Shown here piece by piece: positions 1 through 7,929 of a stretch of 64,000 bases of DNA. The notes below the pieces were generated by a model that saw only the letters and a program-made list of their open reading frames with translations, ran no database searches and had not been told where the DNA came from. The position numbers and the translations under genes are program-made. Each line of letters starts with the position of its first letter. Within the stretch, counting starts at the first letter, position 1. The DNA comes from Lachnospiraceae bacterium. Its GTDB lineage: Bacteria > Bacillota > Clostridia > Lachnospirales > Anaerotignaceae. Location of the stretch: assembly GCA_910576545.1 (NCBI GenBank), contig CAJTKM010000003.1:1-64000 (forward strand), written 5' to 3'.

Positions 1-195
1 CAAAGAGCAGCGCGACTATGATAAATATCTCTATAAACTGCGTCATTTGGTAGAAAACTGTTTCCTTACCCTGAAACGCTGGAGAGGGATTGCCACTCGT
101 TATGCCAAGACTTCTGATGCCTTTATCGCTGCGGTACACGTCCGTTGTATCGCTATTTGGGCTGCTATCCGTGCTTAACACGTGTAGACACTATC
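1..195 (+). mobile_element. IS5-family insertion sequence, right end
   Basis: The window opens inside an insertion sequence. An open frame at 2-178 (58 codons to TAA) encodes the C-terminal end of an IS5-type DDE transposase: it has the ENCF..LKRWRGIATRY.K block and an Ala-rich tail typical of that family. Base composition is clearly richer in GC than the flanking genes, fitting recent arrival. The terminal inverted repeat is probably the stretch after the stop, about 178-197 (GTGTAGACACTATCTAGACA). The other end lies outside the window, so repeat and target duplication cannot be checked. Its insertion truncates the ORF6N gene that follows on the other strand. Confidence 0.85.
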
Positions 196-457
196 TAGAC
201 AACATACCCAATTCCTTTGCAAAATCTCTAAGTGAAACTGTTTCACTTAGAATATTTATGTAATCAATACCTTCTTTTATGCGGTTTTTATCAATTAGCC
301 TGTTTATAGATGCATTTAGATCGGATAGTCTTATTTTATGAATATCTGCTATGACTTTTCCAGTTACTGCTCTGCGGTTTTTACCAAATCCACCTTCAAC
401 AATAGGAATATTAATTCCCATAAAAGTTTGTGTTCCATTAATTTTTAATTCGTTCAT
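191..457 (-). pseudogene. ORF6N-domain (KilA-N-like) protein, cut by the IS5 element
   Basis: The N-terminal 80 or so residues match the ORF6N DNA-binding domain of phage antirepressor-type proteins (GTQTFMGINIPIVEGGFG, then AVTGKVIADIH). Start chosen at ATG 457 because GGGAAAGGCG lies just upstream; an in-frame GTG at 478 is less well placed. The frame runs into the insertion sequence and stops after a few foreign residues, so the C-terminal part expected in a full protein (usually 200 residues or more) is missing. Its mRNA carries a structured leader at 497-558. Other antirepressor-type proteins of this element lie at 14.8-16.6 kb. Confidence 0.8.
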
Positions 458-496
458 ATTTACGCCTTTCCCACGCACTTTATTTTATTTGTAATA

Positions 497-558
497 AGAG
501 AGGGCAGTAGGGCGTGAACTACCATTCACAAAGTTTGCAATTCTTTGTTATCCTCTCT
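497..558 (-). promoter_or_regulatory. Structured RNA leader A (three-way junction)
   Basis: On the minus strand this stretch folds into three stems. P1 pairs 552-558 with 497-503 (AGAGAGG/CCTCTCT). P2 pairs 543-548 with 528-533 (ACAAAG/CTTTGT). P3 pairs 519-523 with 506-510 (GGTAG/CTACT). The same layout with different paired bases occurs at 5859-5919. The P3 loop contains ACGCC (515-511), complementary to GGCGT in the ribosome-site region of the ORF6N gene (466-462). This suggests a cis-acting translational control element. Folding is by eye only. Confidence 0.55.
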
Positions 559-640
559 GATTCAGTTACCAACTAATGAAGTTGACGATTCTCTCATAAC
601 TGATATTTTTTTTATTCTCTTTTTATTTCTTCAAAACAAC

Positions 641-673
641 AAAAAAAGAGCCATGATATTTCACATGACTCTT
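641..673 (-). terminator. Rho-independent terminator after the DUF262 gene
   Basis: On the minus strand a 10-bp stem with one wobble (664-673 with 646-655, AAGAGTCATG/CATGGCTCTT) is followed by a run of seven T. It ends transcription from the DUF262 gene. A second hairpin with perfect 10-bp arms (744-753 with 715-724, TACAAAAGAG/CTCTTTTGTA) sits between the stop codon and this terminator. Confidence 0.75.
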
Positions 674-756
674 TCAAAAATCTTATTAAATTTTAGATCA
701 AGATGCTTATTCAATACAAAAGAGAGTGGGGGAGATGCCTGCGCTCTTTTGTACAA

Positions 757-1731
757 TCAAATATTCTTAACCATGTTGCGGAAGTAATCCAAGCGTCCTT
801 TCACATTTTCTGCATGAGAAGTTCCTTCTTTGGTAAACTTGATATACGCTTCATTGCTATCATAATTTTCAAGAAAATCTTTTACAGCAGCGATATATTT
901 TTCTGTGCTTTTGTTATCTTTCAAAATACGATACATGCCATAAATAATCATTGAAATAGATGTTTTGGGAATTTTGACATCTTCGTCAAATGCACCATCT
1001 AGTTTATCAAGCGACTGTATGATAATAGAGTTTTTATCAGCATTTACTTTATCATTATAATACTGAATAAATTTCTCACGGTCTGTTCTACTAAATGAGC
1101 CAAAATCGTATTCATTACTCATTTCACTCAACATGAGGACTTCTAATGCAATTGCCATATCAACAGAACTTTTTAATTGTGCGCCCGTCAAAACCTTTTC
1201 AAAGAATGGATGCTCGATTATGCTGGATACAGCAGCACATAATTCATCGGACATGTCAGGAGTCATTTTCTGTACTGTATTCAAAGGCTTTCCTGAATTA
1301 AGCCGTCTGAACATCTCACGAATATCTTTATCTGTATATTCTGTGATTTCATATACCTGGATTTGAGCAGAAGACAATTCATCTTTTACAGGATCATCTA
1401 ATTTTGAGAATTTTTTTCCTGCGATTTCATATGAATCGTTACCAATTTTGACTGGCTGTAAATTTTTGGATAAAGAAAATTCATCATTCATAAATCCGAC
1501 TAATGTTGAGAACCGTTGCACACCATCAATGACAGAATGAACGTTAGCTTCTATGACTGTATATGTTGGATTGACCGCATATCCTCTTAGCAATGAATCA
1601 ACCAGCAAGGATTTCTGTTGTTTGTTCCATGCCCCTTCACGTCTTTGTAGTTTATGAGTTAAGACAATATTTCCACGTTTGATTTGGTTGAATATGGTTT
1701 GTACAGGCTTATTTTTACTTGCTATGTTCAT
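757..1731 (-). CDS. DUF262 (ParB/Srx-fold) protein
   Basis: 324 residues. The N-terminal half is a DUF262 domain (the fold of GmrS and ParB/sulfiredoxin relatives): KLQRREGAWN near residue 30, then the signature VIDGVQRFSTLVGF near 67-80, where DG.QR is the nucleotide/metal-binding motif. The C-terminal half is helical and unrecognised; there is no HNH (DUF1524) nuclease domain as in GmrSD or SspE. ATG 1731 follows GGAGG at good spacing. Two palindromes just upstream may be its operator. It is one of several DGQR proteins in this window (38.8, 39.7, 43.4, 47.7 and 51.1 kb). Known members nick or restrict modified DNA; a regulatory role is equally possible here. Confidence 0.75.
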   Translation of the reverse strand: MNIASKNKPVQTIFNQIKRGNIVLTHKLQRREGAWNKQQKSLLVDSLLRGYAVNPTYTVIEANVHSVIDGVQRFSTLVGFMNDEFSLSKNLQPVKIGNDSYEIAGKKFSKLDDPVKDELSSAQIQVYEITEYTDKDIREMFRRLNSGKPLNTVQKMTPDMSDELCAAVSSIIEHPFFEKVLTGAQLKSSVDMAIALEVLMLSEMSNEYDFGSFSRTDREKFIQYYNDKVNADKNSIIIQSLDKLDGAFDEDVKIPKTSISMIIYGMYRILKDNKSTEKYIAAVKDFLENYDSNEAYIKFTKEGTSHAENVKGRLDYFRNMVKNI

Positions 1732-1742
1732 GATACACCTCC

Positions 1743-1801
1743 GTAAAATTTAATAATTTTACATTAGCATATATGAAAATTTTTGTAAATAGATTTTACA
1801 A
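1743..1801 (-). promoter_or_regulatory. Paired palindromes upstream of the DUF262 gene
   Basis: Two inverted repeats lie between this gene and its upstream neighbour: GTAAAATT-TAAT-AATTTTAC at 1743-1762 and TTGTAAA-ATCTA-TTTACAA at 1783-1801. They share a TGTAAA/TTTACA core and flank the likely promoter, so they are candidate operator sites for self-regulation. Confidence 0.45.
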
Positions 1802-1815
1802 AATTTCCCATAAAA

Positions 1816-2307
1816 TTATACAGAAACGATGCTTTCACCCTCAAAAGCAGGGGCTTTCTTCCTTACTTCTGTCATAATATCTGATATTGCTTTGCATACA
1901 ACATCAGCAAAAATTTCACAATACGCTTGAGCCATGATTTCCTTTGTTTGAATTATATTTTCATCAAGTACCACAGATGGAATCTTAGTATAATCGACTT
2001 TATAATAAGCATTGAAACTATCGTCAATTAAAATTTCCTTATTAGATAGCGGCGGAAGGGTAACTTTTATAACACCATTACTTTCTTCGCCTGTAGCAGC
2101 TGGCTCTGTATCTGTAATCACTGGGACGGAACCTTCTATTTTAATATTCCTGCTAAACATAAGATTCCTATAAGCAAGTTTAACGGGAAAATTGGAGATG
2201 AGTTCACGTTCTTCAGATTCGCTTAACTGCTCATTACCATATGCGTCAATTGTAATGCTTACAGAAAAAATATTATTGTCAATATTTTTTGTAACTTTTA
2301 AATCCAT
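1816..2307 (-). CDS. Conserved-looking protein of unknown function
   Basis: 163 residues, not recognised. Mixed alpha/beta character, acidic, no membrane segment or signal peptide. ATG overlaps the stop of the upstream gene (TAATG at 2306-2310), so the two are translationally coupled and probably form one unit with the DUF262 gene downstream. The C-terminal part has a helical stretch around residues 120-150 (QAYCEIFADVVCKAISDIM). Confidence 0.6.
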   Translation of the reverse strand: MDLKVTKNIDNNIFSVSITIDAYGNEQLSESEERELISNFPVKLAYRNLMFSRNIKIEGSVPVITDTEPAATGEESNGVIKVTLPPLSNKEILIDDSFNAYYKVDYTKIPSVVLDENIIQTKEIMAQAYCEIFADVVCKAISDIMTEVRKKAPAFEGESIVSV

Positions 2308-2564
2308 TACATTTCTCCTTTCTGTGATTCCTTAATTTGATTCCTAATGATAATCAGTGCTTTTATAAGTGTGTTCAACATATCTAAATCTAAATTTCCG
2401 TGCAACTCAGTATTATCAGTAATCTTATCTTCCATACTCATAATAAGAGAAACTGATTCTGGATCATATTTTAATTTTAAAATGATGTCCGTCAATAGTT
2501 CAAAAATGACTTCATCAGTTACTGAGTTAAGAAAATCTGAATATTTCATATATACTTCCGACAT
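2307..2564 (-). CDS. Small acidic helical protein, unknown
   Basis: 85 residues, helical and acidic, no recognised family. ATG 2564 has a weak AGCAGG ribosome site. Its stop overlaps the start of the next gene, indicating coupled translation. It starts about 40 bp after the tRNA-Trp gene in the direction of transcription, so the tRNA and these genes may share a transcript. Confidence 0.55.
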   Translation of the reverse strand: MSEVYMKYSDFLNSVTDEVIFELLTDIILKLKYDPESVSLIMSMEDKITDNTELHGNLDLDMLNTLIKALIIIRNQIKESQKGEM

Positions 2565-2605
2565 AATTCGCCTGCTTTCTTTTTTTTGATGTTAGGTTAA
2601 TTAAA

Positions 2606-2678
2606 CATGTCCTGCAGGACTCGAACCCACATCTTACAAATTTGGAGTCTGTTGTTTTCCCAATTAAACTAAGGACAT
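2606..2678 (-). tRNA. tRNA-Trp (anticodon CCA)
   Basis: A complete cloverleaf can be folded: acceptor stem ATGTCCT/AGGACAT, D stem GTTT/AAAC, anticodon stem ACAGA/TTTGT with loop CTCCAAA (anticodon CCA, T33 present), variable loop AAGAT, and T arm GTGGG-TTCGAGT-CCTGC. The discriminator base is G, as expected for tryptophan; CCA is not encoded. D arm and T stem are slightly weak (two wobbles in the T stem). The minus-strand stretch upstream of it, 2679-2856, has no gene but several hairpins, for example CCACT-TTTCGG-AGTGG and AGAGT-CTTTAGT-ACTCT, possibly leader or processing elements. Confidence 0.85.
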
Positions 2679-2856
2679 AGAAATAGAAGAGTACTAAAGA
2701 CTCTCCTGAAATGTACTGTCTTTCCAGAATGCCAGACTGCTCAGCGGTCATTCGCTAATTACTGCCTACCACAGACAACCACTCCGAAAAGTGGTAGAGT
2801 TGATTTTCACATCAAAATTTATGAATGTTATACCTTGAAATTGGAGTTCTATTGGG

Positions 2857-3810
2857 TCAAATGTTGATAGAATCCTTTATTTTACGAACTTTGGAAGTAT
2901 CCGTTTTTATGTAGAATTTCTTCGTGACATCAGTTCCAGAATGATTTAACATAACAGATACATCCTCTAAATTTACGCCTTCATTTTTAAGCAACGTGGC
3001 ATATGAATGACGAAAATCGTGGCAGTGAAGTGTTGGTTCACCGATCATTTCTCCAATTACCTTACACCAATCATTCAAAGTTCCATTATTTATAGGTTTA
3101 TCTTCAGTAACGTAAGGACTAATAAATACCCAACCATAATCATTTATCTCATTATCTTTTCTGTACTGTACAAGATTTTCAAGATATCTCTTTGTTTCTT
3201 CCGAAAAAGATAATTCAACAATTTTACCCTCTTTTTCTAATACGTCCGAAAATATTCTTTCATCCCAATCAATCTGTTCCCAACGTAAATTTGCAACAGC
3301 ATTTACTCTTGCCATAGTAGTTAAGGAAACAAAAGCATAAGTCTGTAATTGAATATCTCCATGCTCCTGTAATTTCTCACGCATTAACTGTACTTGATCT
3401 TTTGTAAGATATGTTTGCACAGTAATTGGTTGTCCTGCTTTTGGACGTTCAATAAATTCAACAGGAGATTCTACGATTAATTTTTTCTTACGCAAAAACT
3501 TATAGAAAGCAGAAATAGAAGCCATTACACGTTTTTGTCTATTAACATTATTCCCTTGCTGTTTTCTCCAATAATAGTATTCTTCGAGATCTTCATCTTT
3601 AGCCTCGACTACAGATAAATTAAATTGATTGTTATACATATAAATAAACCACTGCATAAGATCTGAATTATACTGTAAAATAGTATTTTTAGATAAATCA
3701 CGAATTGACATATCTATCTGATATTTTTGGAACAATTTTAATGTTTCTGGATTTATATGTTTTGCTTTTTCTTCATCATAAAGACAAATTCGTTTACTGC
3801 GTTCTGGCAT
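2857..3810 (-). CDS. Tyrosine recombinase / phage integrase
   Basis: 317 residues, normal length for a XerC/D-type integrase. Residues about 30-125 are the SAM-like core-binding domain. The catalytic part follows: Arg in TTMARVNAVANL, HDFRH (H-x-x-R), a further His in LNHSG, and the nucleophile Tyr in KKFYIKT near the end. ATG 3810 follows GAAAGGAAG. It cuts and rejoins DNA at specific sites, so it may integrate the element, resolve dimers or invert a segment. No attachment site could be identified. A second, shorter recombinase lies at 42.1 kb. Confidence 0.9.
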   Translation of the reverse strand: MPERSKRICLYDEEKAKHINPETLKLFQKYQIDMSIRDLSKNTILQYNSDLMQWFIYMYNNQFNLSVVEAKDEDLEEYYYWRKQQGNNVNRQKRVMASISAFYKFLRKKKLIVESPVEFIERPKAGQPITVQTYLTKDQVQLMREKLQEHGDIQLQTYAFVSLTTMARVNAVANLRWEQIDWDERIFSDVLEKEGKIVELSFSEETKRYLENLVQYRKDNEINDYGWVFISPYVTEDKPINNGTLNDWCKVIGEMIGEPTLHCHDFRHSYATLLKNEGVNLEDVSVMLNHSGTDVTKKFYIKTDTSKVRKIKDSINI

Positions 3811-3853
3811 TAAGTATCACTTCCTTTCAAACAAAAAAAGAAGTGATTAAATA

Positions 3854-5818
3854 TTAAACCGCTTCTTTTAAAATCGTTTTAATTTTGTTATCTATTAATG
3901 ACTGATATGTATTGTCGATTTCAGTCCAATATGGTATTTCTAAAAAATTATATCCATTTTTTAAAGCATATTCTTTTTTGTATTTATCTTTCCATTTTTG
4001 ATATTTTAATTCATATTCAGGCGTAGTATTATAATGCTTTGCTGTTAATTGTGTAAATCCTGTTATTTCGTAATGTTGTTTCCCATGGACTTCAATAATC
4101 AATTTCAATTCGACAATTTCATTATCAAAAGGTAATGGAAAATTTGTTTTTGGATTAATAGGAACAATATTACAATTATGTTCATGAAGCGTATTATATC
4201 CATATTTATCCATAATGTATGTATCCACTTTTTCTTGTAAAAATGATATACCTTTTTCATATGAACACTTAGGACATCTAAACTCATAATTTACACTATC
4301 ACAAATACTTCTAATATAATCTTTGTGAATATCATCCTTACATTTCCACCATACTTTTTGACTTGAATATGGTAAGTATTCATAAGGCGTCTTATTATTT
4401 TTATCAGACCAATATTTAAATGACTCTGGATATATATAACCAAGACTATCTTCTTTGCAAACAGATTTTTTAGCACAATAACTACAATGATGTTCATGAT
4501 TTTTTACATCATTAGGATATACATGAGTTGGAGGATGATATGTTGTATCTATACAATTCAACCAAACTTTTGATGTTCTTGTAGAAGGTGCTATTGCAAA
4601 TGGATTAATTGTATTCATATTATAATTCCATATTTTTTCAAAATTATTTTTGCCATATTTGTCAATCATCCATTGAGCAAAACCATCTTTTGGATGAATC
4701 CTTATATGAGAACAATATGGACACTCGTTTCTTAAAGCATTTTGTCTGGAAACCTTATATGACCCATGATAATCTGTTTTGATACATTTAATCCACACAT
4801 GTTCTTTTGAATATGCAGGAATTTCCCATGGATTTTGTTTGTTTTTATCATAATCCCAGTATAATTCTAAAGCATTTTCACCTTTTTCGTCTATTAACTT
4901 TTGTGCAAAAGAATTACAATACTTACATCGTATAATGTCCATATTAGAAACATGTGCCAATTCATATTTTGTACTATTATGAATTCCTTTATCACATTTA
5001 AAATAGACTTGTTTATGTGCACAATATGAGATATGTTTTGGATCTAAATTATTTAAATCATAGTCCCATCTTTTTAACCATTCCTCATGATGTTGCTCTA
5101 TGCACCAATCATAAAATGATTGTGAACGAATGCTTCCCTTTAAGTTTGCAACGGCCTCATTTCTCAAACATCCACAACTTAATGATTGTTTTCTTTTTAG
5201 AGCATTTTCACTAACCTCTTTAATTATTTCGCTTCCACATGTACATTGACAAATCCAATAAGGAATATTTTTATTCTTTTTAGATTGTTTACTTTGTCCT
5301 TTTCCTATTATTTTCCATCTGCCAATAATATCACCAATATGAATATCTTCATAAATACGTCTTTTGTCTTTTATGCTAAATTGTTTATTAAATTCATCAA
5401 TAGATATTTGGCAATCTTTTAATATTTTTAAAATGATTTGTCTTGAGGGTAAATTATATTGATATGTACATTTATTTGCTGTTGGAAATTCATGAAATTT
5501 ATTTATATATTGATTATATAAAATAACCAAGTCATCATATTTCAAATCTCTAATATTTTTATGTGTTCCATTTACATCTAAAGTTCTTACTTTTCCAAAT
5601 TGTAATAAAAATTCATTATATGAAATACCCTCATTTTTAACAACAGATTTAACAATTCCTGATTGCGGAAGATTGTATTTAGATGAACATTGAGTAAGCA
5701 TAGGAACACTGCTATATTTTTCTATATATTGTTTATATAGAATAATCAAATCATTATAAGTTATTTTTGTTGCTAATACTTTTCTATTACCAACATCTAA
5801 ATAAACTGCTTTTCCCAT
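3854..5818 (-). CDS. Zinc-ribbon-rich protein with Vsr-like endonuclease domain
   Basis: 654 residues. Residues 15-60 and 95-140 are two related helical repeats (DLIILYKQYI... and DLVILYNQYI...) that look like DNA-binding modules. Residues about 170-220 match the zinc-binding start of phage AP2/HNH proteins (GDIIGRWKIIG, then CQCTCG and CGCL). About four zinc ribbons of the DUF4379 type follow (VWIKC...CPYC; VWWKC...CPKC). The end resembles a Vsr/PD-(D/E)xK nuclease (FDNEIVELKLIIEVHGKQHY, with candidate acidic and His residues). Likely a site-specific or mobile endonuclease. It is preceded by leader B. Unusually long and modular for a homing-type enzyme. Confidence 0.75.
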   Translation of the reverse strand: MGKAVYLDVGNRKVLATKITYNDLIILYKQYIEKYSSVPMLTQCSSKYNLPQSGIVKSVVKNEGISYNEFLLQFGKVRTLDVNGTHKNIRDLKYDDLVILYNQYINKFHEFPTANKCTYQYNLPSRQIILKILKDCQISIDEFNKQFSIKDKRRIYEDIHIGDIIGRWKIIGKGQSKQSKKNKNIPYWICQCTCGSEIIKEVSENALKRKQSLSCGCLRNEAVANLKGSIRSQSFYDWCIEQHHEEWLKRWDYDLNNLDPKHISYCAHKQVYFKCDKGIHNSTKYELAHVSNMDIIRCKYCNSFAQKLIDEKGENALELYWDYDKNKQNPWEIPAYSKEHVWIKCIKTDYHGSYKVSRQNALRNECPYCSHIRIHPKDGFAQWMIDKYGKNNFEKIWNYNMNTINPFAIAPSTRTSKVWLNCIDTTYHPPTHVYPNDVKNHEHHCSYCAKKSVCKEDSLGYIYPESFKYWSDKNNKTPYEYLPYSSQKVWWKCKDDIHKDYIRSICDSVNYEFRCPKCSYEKGISFLQEKVDTYIMDKYGYNTLHEHNCNIVPINPKTNFPLPFDNEIVELKLIIEVHGKQHYEITGFTQLTAKHYNTTPEYELKYQKWKDKYKKEYALKNGYNFLEIPYWTEIDNTYQSLIDNKIKTILKEAV

Positions 5819-5835
5819 TCATATTTCTCCGATCT

Positions 5836-5921
5836 CTCCGTATCAAAATTAAAATAGAAGAGGGCGGTGGGATACGGAGTACCACCATTCTGAAAGTTAG
5901 CTAGACCTTCATATCCTCTCT
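5836..5921 (-). promoter_or_regulatory. Structured RNA leader B (three-way junction)
   Basis: Same layout as leader A. P1 pairs 5915-5919 with 5859-5863, P2 pairs 5906-5911 with 5891-5896 (TGAAGG/CTTTCA), and P3 pairs 5882-5886 with 5866-5870 (GGTGG/CCACC). Stem sequences differ from leader A but pairing is kept, while AGAGAGGATA, AACTTT and GAATGGT are shared. The P3 loop segment CTCCGTATC (5879-5871) is perfectly complementary over 9 bases to GATACGGAG (5844-5836), just ahead of the ribosome site of the nuclease gene, so two exclusive folds are possible. Confidence 0.6.
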
Positions 5922-5928
5922 CTCAAAT

Positions 5929-6060
5929 TCCAATGCAGGTTCCGACACCACATTCAACTTCACAAACAGTAAGCTAAACGGATTTTCCCTAAATCGCATT
6001 GGACACTATATATTTCTCCAAACAGAAAAGACTTACGCTCATTTTCTGAACGCAAGCCTC
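5929..6060 (-). other. Non-coding, hairpin-rich stretch upstream of leader B
   Basis: No gene is seen between 5922 and 6093. On the minus strand TCCAATGC (6003-5996) pairs perfectly with GCATTGGA (5936-5929) and closes a 75-base region. Just upstream, about 6055-6028, is an imperfect hairpin of CTTGCGTTC with GAGCGTAAG. This may be a long structured 5' region or a separate small RNA. Confidence 0.4.
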
Positions 6061-6093
6061 TATAAAACTCTTACAATGAAATCAACTTTTTCC

Positions 6094-6654
6094 TTAATCC
6101 AATTTTAGACTTTGTAAAATATCATTTATATCTTTTTTGCTCAGATTTTCAGAAGTGTAAAATGAAAAGTGGTAATATCCATTATCACTTTTCTTACTTA
6201 CAGAAAAACTATGTAGATCACTTTCATCATCACATTCAGAACAGGATAGAGAAGGGTGGTCATCTTCTTCACCAATATGAACATCATACTTGTACTGTGA
6301 AATGCAATGAGAAATAATCCTGGACGAACAATCACCTAAGATAAAAGTAATTATAGCTTCATCGTCAATATACTCATTATCACGTTTCATTGGCTCACAC
6401 CAAATTTCGTATTCGCCATTAAAGTTACAAATAGAAATAATATATTCACTAGTATATCCACTACAGTCAGGCGATTCCAGTTCAAAAATCTCAGCAATGG
6501 AAAAATCATTGCGTAATAATTCTTTAATAATTTCCCGTGCATCATTATATTTAGCAATAATCGAAATGCGATTTTCACCATTTCTAATATTATAGCATTC
6601 TTCTAATACTGCATTTGCAAAAGATTTATAATCATAAAAACTTAAAAATTTCAT
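6094..6654 (-). CDS. Acidic protein of unknown function
   Basis: 186 residues, strongly acidic, no recognised domain and no membrane segment. ATG 6654 chosen because GGAGATGTGAG lies directly before it; an in-frame ATG at 6687 would overlap the HU gene. It follows hup with a 17-bp gap and is likely cotranscribed. High acidity with scattered aromatic residues is seen in DNA mimics and in many small phage proteins, but nothing specific supports such a role. Confidence 0.6.
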   Translation of the reverse strand: MKFLSFYDYKSFANAVLEECYNIRNGENRISIIAKYNDAREIIKELLRNDFSIAEIFELESPDCSGYTSEYIISICNFNGEYEIWCEPMKRDNEYIDDEAIITFILGDCSSRIISHCISQYKYDVHIGEEDDHPSLSCSECDDESDLHSFSVSKKSDNGYYHFSFYTSENLSKKDINDILQSLKLD

Positions 6655-6670
6655 TTTCTCACATCTCCAT

Positions 6671-6955
6671 TCATTCAGAACACTCATTTAGAAAATCCTT
6701 AAATGCTTTAGAAAATTTCGCTTTTGGTACTTCCTTAGCAGGTACATTCACGTTTTCTCCAGTCTTAGGGGAACGAGCAGTAGTCGCATCTTTATAATTT
6801 TTAGTAAGTTTTACAAATCTAGGAAAATCAACTTCTCCATCTTCTTTGATACCTGTTTTAATAATTTCAAGAATTGCATCAACAATTTCACCAGCTTCTT
6901 TTTTAGAAATATTTTGACAGGCAGCCAGATTATTTACAACATCATTTTTTTTCAT
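6671..6955 (-). CDS. hup: HU/IHF-family DNA-binding protein
   Basis: 94 residues, the usual HU length. The N-terminal helices (KKNDVVNNLA...ISKKEAGEIVDAIL) are followed by the beta-arm with the family signature around ARSPKTGENVNVPAKEVPKAKFSKAFKDFL; the Pro at the arm tip (NVPAKEVP region) and basic arm residues are kept. It binds and bends DNA and would compact the element's DNA or assist recombination. It has its own ribosome site (AAAGGAAATTT before ATG). Element-borne HU is common in large phages and plasmids. Confidence 0.92.
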   Translation of the reverse strand: MKKNDVVNNLAACQNISKKEAGEIVDAILEIIKTGIKEDGEVDFPRFVKLTKNYKDATTARSPKTGENVNVPAKEVPKAKFSKAFKDFLNECSE

Positions 6956-7076
6956 ATAAATTTCCTTTCTTTTTTATATTAGTTTAGAATATTTACAAAT
7001 TCCAATAAAGAAAAATCGTAACCTTCATTGTCAAATCCATATAAGTCCACGATAATGCATCCACATTTCTAATCAA

Positions 7077-7283
7077 TTATTCTTCAGATTGAGCTGGTTC
7101 CGATAGGTCTTCTTCAATTTTTGTTTTTATATTGATCTCAATATAACCATTATCAAAATCCGACAGCAGGGCAGAGAGTTTTTTGCTAACTCCTTCAATA
7201 TCAACTGTCATATCATCGGTATTGAGAATTCCAGATATTTTCATAGCTGTTGTTTCGGTCTTTTTGTAAGTAAATGTACTCAG
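7077..7283 (-). CDS. Small phage-type protein of unknown function
   Basis: The frame gives about 68 residues. There is no ATG at the expected start: CTG 7283 lies after GGAAAGGATG and begins the reading STFTYKKTETTAMKISG; the first ATG in frame is at 7244. The core (MKISGILN..DMTVDIEGVSK) recalls short proteins common in clostridial phages, but this is from memory. The C-terminus is acidic. If CTG is used, this joins other genes here with odd starts. Confidence 0.5.
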   Translation of the reverse strand: MSTFTYKKTETTAMKISGILNTDDMTVDIEGVSKKLSALLSDFDNGYIEINIKTKIEEDLSEPAQSEE

Positions 7284-7362
7284 TCAAATCATCCTTTCCT
7301 GTATAATGTAATTATAAATCGTCTGAATCCAAAGAGTAGGGGAGGGCTGCGCTTAGCGTAAG

Positions 7363-7656
7363 TCATTTTTGGGGTTTGAAATTTACATATGGTTTCTTTT
7401 TACCTTTGTTTCTTCGCATGGAAATCAGCTCATTTATTTTTGATATGTAAATCGGATCATCACTTAAGCGTTTCATGCTAGTCAAAACAAACGTGCTAGA
7501 ATGTAAAGGTATTTTCTTATTACAAACATTTGATATAATTGTTTGTGCTAATTTGTAGCTTTTGACATGTGTGTGCAAATCTCCATCAACATCATTACGA
7601 GTAATTCTAAAACAATTGTCACACTTATCAATTGTAAAGTTTTGAACTTCGAGCAT
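7363..7656 (-). CDS. Small basic protein, unknown
   Basis: 97 residues. The N-terminal part reads as a small beta-rich fold (EVQNFTIDKCDNCFRITRND), the C-terminus is Lys/Arg-rich (RRNKGKKKPYVNFKPQK), which suggests nucleic-acid binding. ATG 7656 follows GGCAGG. The upstream stretch 7683-7929 has no gene. It contains a minus-strand hairpin GAGATTT/AAATCTC (about 7852-7819) that could be a leader element. Confidence 0.5.
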   Translation of the reverse strand: MLEVQNFTIDKCDNCFRITRNDVDGDLHTHVKSYKLAQTIISNVCNKKIPLHSSTFVLTSMKRLSDDPIYISKINELISMRRNKGKKKPYVNFKPQK

Positions 7657-7929
7657 ATACAAAACCTGCCTATCTCGTATCGGTTTTTAGATGTGTTGAG
7701 TGGTATAAACCATTCTGCTTATACCACTCATTTCAGTTAGAAATGTGAGTAGAATAGTAAATCAAAATATATGTGAGTTATTAAATTTTAAGTCTGAATA
7801 CTTTCTAAACAAATGGGTCGGGGTATTGCGAGATTTATATCCTTACCATATTACGAAAATCTCAGTTTGAAAATACAAGCCTCAAAAGTATTGATTTTTA
7901 CTACATTTTTGGCATGTATTTTTTATTTT

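Noticed and set aside
757-1731. GmrSD-type restriction enzyme
   Set aside because: The nuclease half (HNH/DUF1524) is missing; only the DUF262 part is supported.
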